Shown piece after piece: positions 13,346 through 14,041 of a stretch of 14,041 nucleotides of DNA. Origin of the DNA: Clostridia bacterium (GTDB lineage: Bacteria; Bacillota; Clostridia; Christensenellales; Borkfalkiaceae); assembly GCA_900767195.1 (NCBI GenBank), contig CAAFYG010000134.1, forward strand, positions 1 through 14,041, in the 5' to 3' direction. The notes beneath the pieces were generated by a model. That model saw nothing but the letters and a program-made list of their open reading frames with translations, searched no databases and had not been told where the DNA came from. A program made the position numbers and the translations under genes. Each line of letters starts with the position of its first letter. The stretch's first letter is position 1.

Positions 13346-14041
13346 TTAAAACTTCACCGTAAACTTGCTGCCTTTTCCAAGTTCGCTTTCCACGCCGATC
13401 TGCCAGCCGGACTTCACGCAGATTTTTTTCGCCACGGCAAGTCCCAGTCCGAAGCCGCCGTTCTTGCCGCTGTGCGACTTATCCACGGTGAAAAACCTCG
13501 AAAACACCTTACTTAAATTCTCTTCCGAAATGCCGATCCCCGTATCTTCCACAATCAGGCGTCCGCGACTCAACGTCACGAAAATTTTACCGCCCTCTTT
13601 GTTGTACTTAATCGCATTCCGCACAAGATTCCCGAAAAGCTCGCTCAGCCTTTCCTGACGGCTCATCAGAATCACGTTCTCGTCGATATGCGCCTCGATC
13701 GTCACGCCGCGCTTATCCGCTTCCGGCTTCAACGCGCACAAAGTTTCCCGCGCGAGCGCCGAAAAATCCACTTCGTAAGCGGGCAGATCGTCGCTTTCTA
13801 TCTCGCTGTAATTGATAATGCACGCAATCAGGCTCGACAGTCTGTCGCTCTGCGTCAGAATGGTTTTATACGCAATCGCCTTCTGTTCTTCGCTCATTCC
13901 GCCCGCGCCCAGAAGCTCGGCATACCCGCGTATCGAAGTCAGCGGAGTGTTCATTTCGTGCGTTACGTTCGCAATAAATTCATCCTTCGAAGCACGCGCT
14001 TCCACCACCGCCTCTTTTTCGGCTTGAATTTCTTCCATCTG
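13346..14041 (-). CDS. Sensor histidine kinase, catalytic part (5' end cut off by window edge)
   Basis: The last 231 residues of a two-component sensor kinase lie in the window. The sensor, membrane segments and any HAMP domain lie beyond the right edge. The fragment opens with a charged helix (EIQAEKEAVVEARASKDEF), typical of the coiled coil before the dimerisation domain. The H box is VTHEMNTPLTSIRGYAELL with the phospho-accepting His at codon 13958-13960. Then come the N box LVRNAIKYN, G1 VEDTGIGIS, F box SRFF and G2 GGFGLGLAVAKKI, all intact, so the kinase core should be active. No response regulator gene lies in the window. If it follows the usual order it would be just upstream, outside the window. 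The ligand is unknown. Confidence 0.95.
   Translation of the reverse strand, partial: QMEEIQAEKEAVVEARASKDEFIANVTHEMNTPLTSIRGYAELLGAGGMSEEQKAIAYKTILTQSDRLSSLIACIINYSEIESDDLPAYEVDFSALARETLCALKPEADKRGVTIEAHIDENVILMSRQERLSELFGNLVRNAIKYNKEGGKIFVTLSRGRLIVEDTGIGISEENLSKVFSRFFTVDKSHSGKNGGFGLGLAVAKKICVKSGWQIGVESELGKGSKFTVKF

Noticed and set aside
1..14041. Search for a new defence, mobile or biosynthetic system
   Set aside because: All sizeable genes belong to known core families in a mostly conserved order; no transposase, integrase, toxin-antitoxin or defence motif was seen.

Overview
The window looks like a chromosomal segment of a Bacillota (Firmicutes) bacterium, probably an uncultured Clostridia-type lineage. 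The evidence is the gene order ytxC-thrS-(insert)-infC-rpmI-rplT, a T-box leader in front of thrS, an attenuator leader in front of infC, strong sigma-A type promoters (TTGAC-N-17-TATAAT-like) and GGAGG ribosome binding sites. Almost everything is core housekeeping. I see no insertion sequence, prophage, CRISPR array, tRNA or rRNA.

Layout, reading down the minus strand from right to left. At the right edge is a sensor histidine kinase cut by the window end (13346-14041), followed by a methylated-DNA alkyltransferase gene (ogt). A shared two-sided terminator near 12650 separates ogt from leuS, the only plus-strand gene, which has its own strong promoter at 10096-10124. Divergent from leuS runs a ytxC-like gene. 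Its stop codon lies inside the -35 box of the thrS promoter. thrS follows behind a roughly 340-base T-box leader whose specifier triplet reads ACC (Thr). A sugar phosphate isomerase/epimerase-like TIM-barrel gene sits just behind thrS, apparently under the same control.

Next comes the classic translation operon infC-rpmI-rplT (IF3, bL35, bL20) with its own promoter, a leader with mutually exclusive antiterminator and terminator pairings (as expected for L20 autoregulation), and probably an ATC start codon for infC. A strong intrinsic terminator closes it. After a repeat-rich spacer come a SpoU-family rRNA methyltransferase gene (TTG start), yebC and an RluA-type pseudouridine synthase gene. 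At the left edge, behind a clean promoter, is a membrane-anchored FlaA1/CapD-type nucleotide-sugar dehydratase cut by the window start.

Functionally the window is mainly translation: two aminoacyl-tRNA synthetases, an initiation factor, two ribosomal proteins, two RNA-modifying enzymes and YebC. Surface polysaccharide synthesis, DNA repair and signalling genes lie at the edges. I did not find an obviously new multi-gene system. The most interesting parts are regulatory: the infC leader and start, the T-box leader, and the repeats upstream of the SpoU gene.
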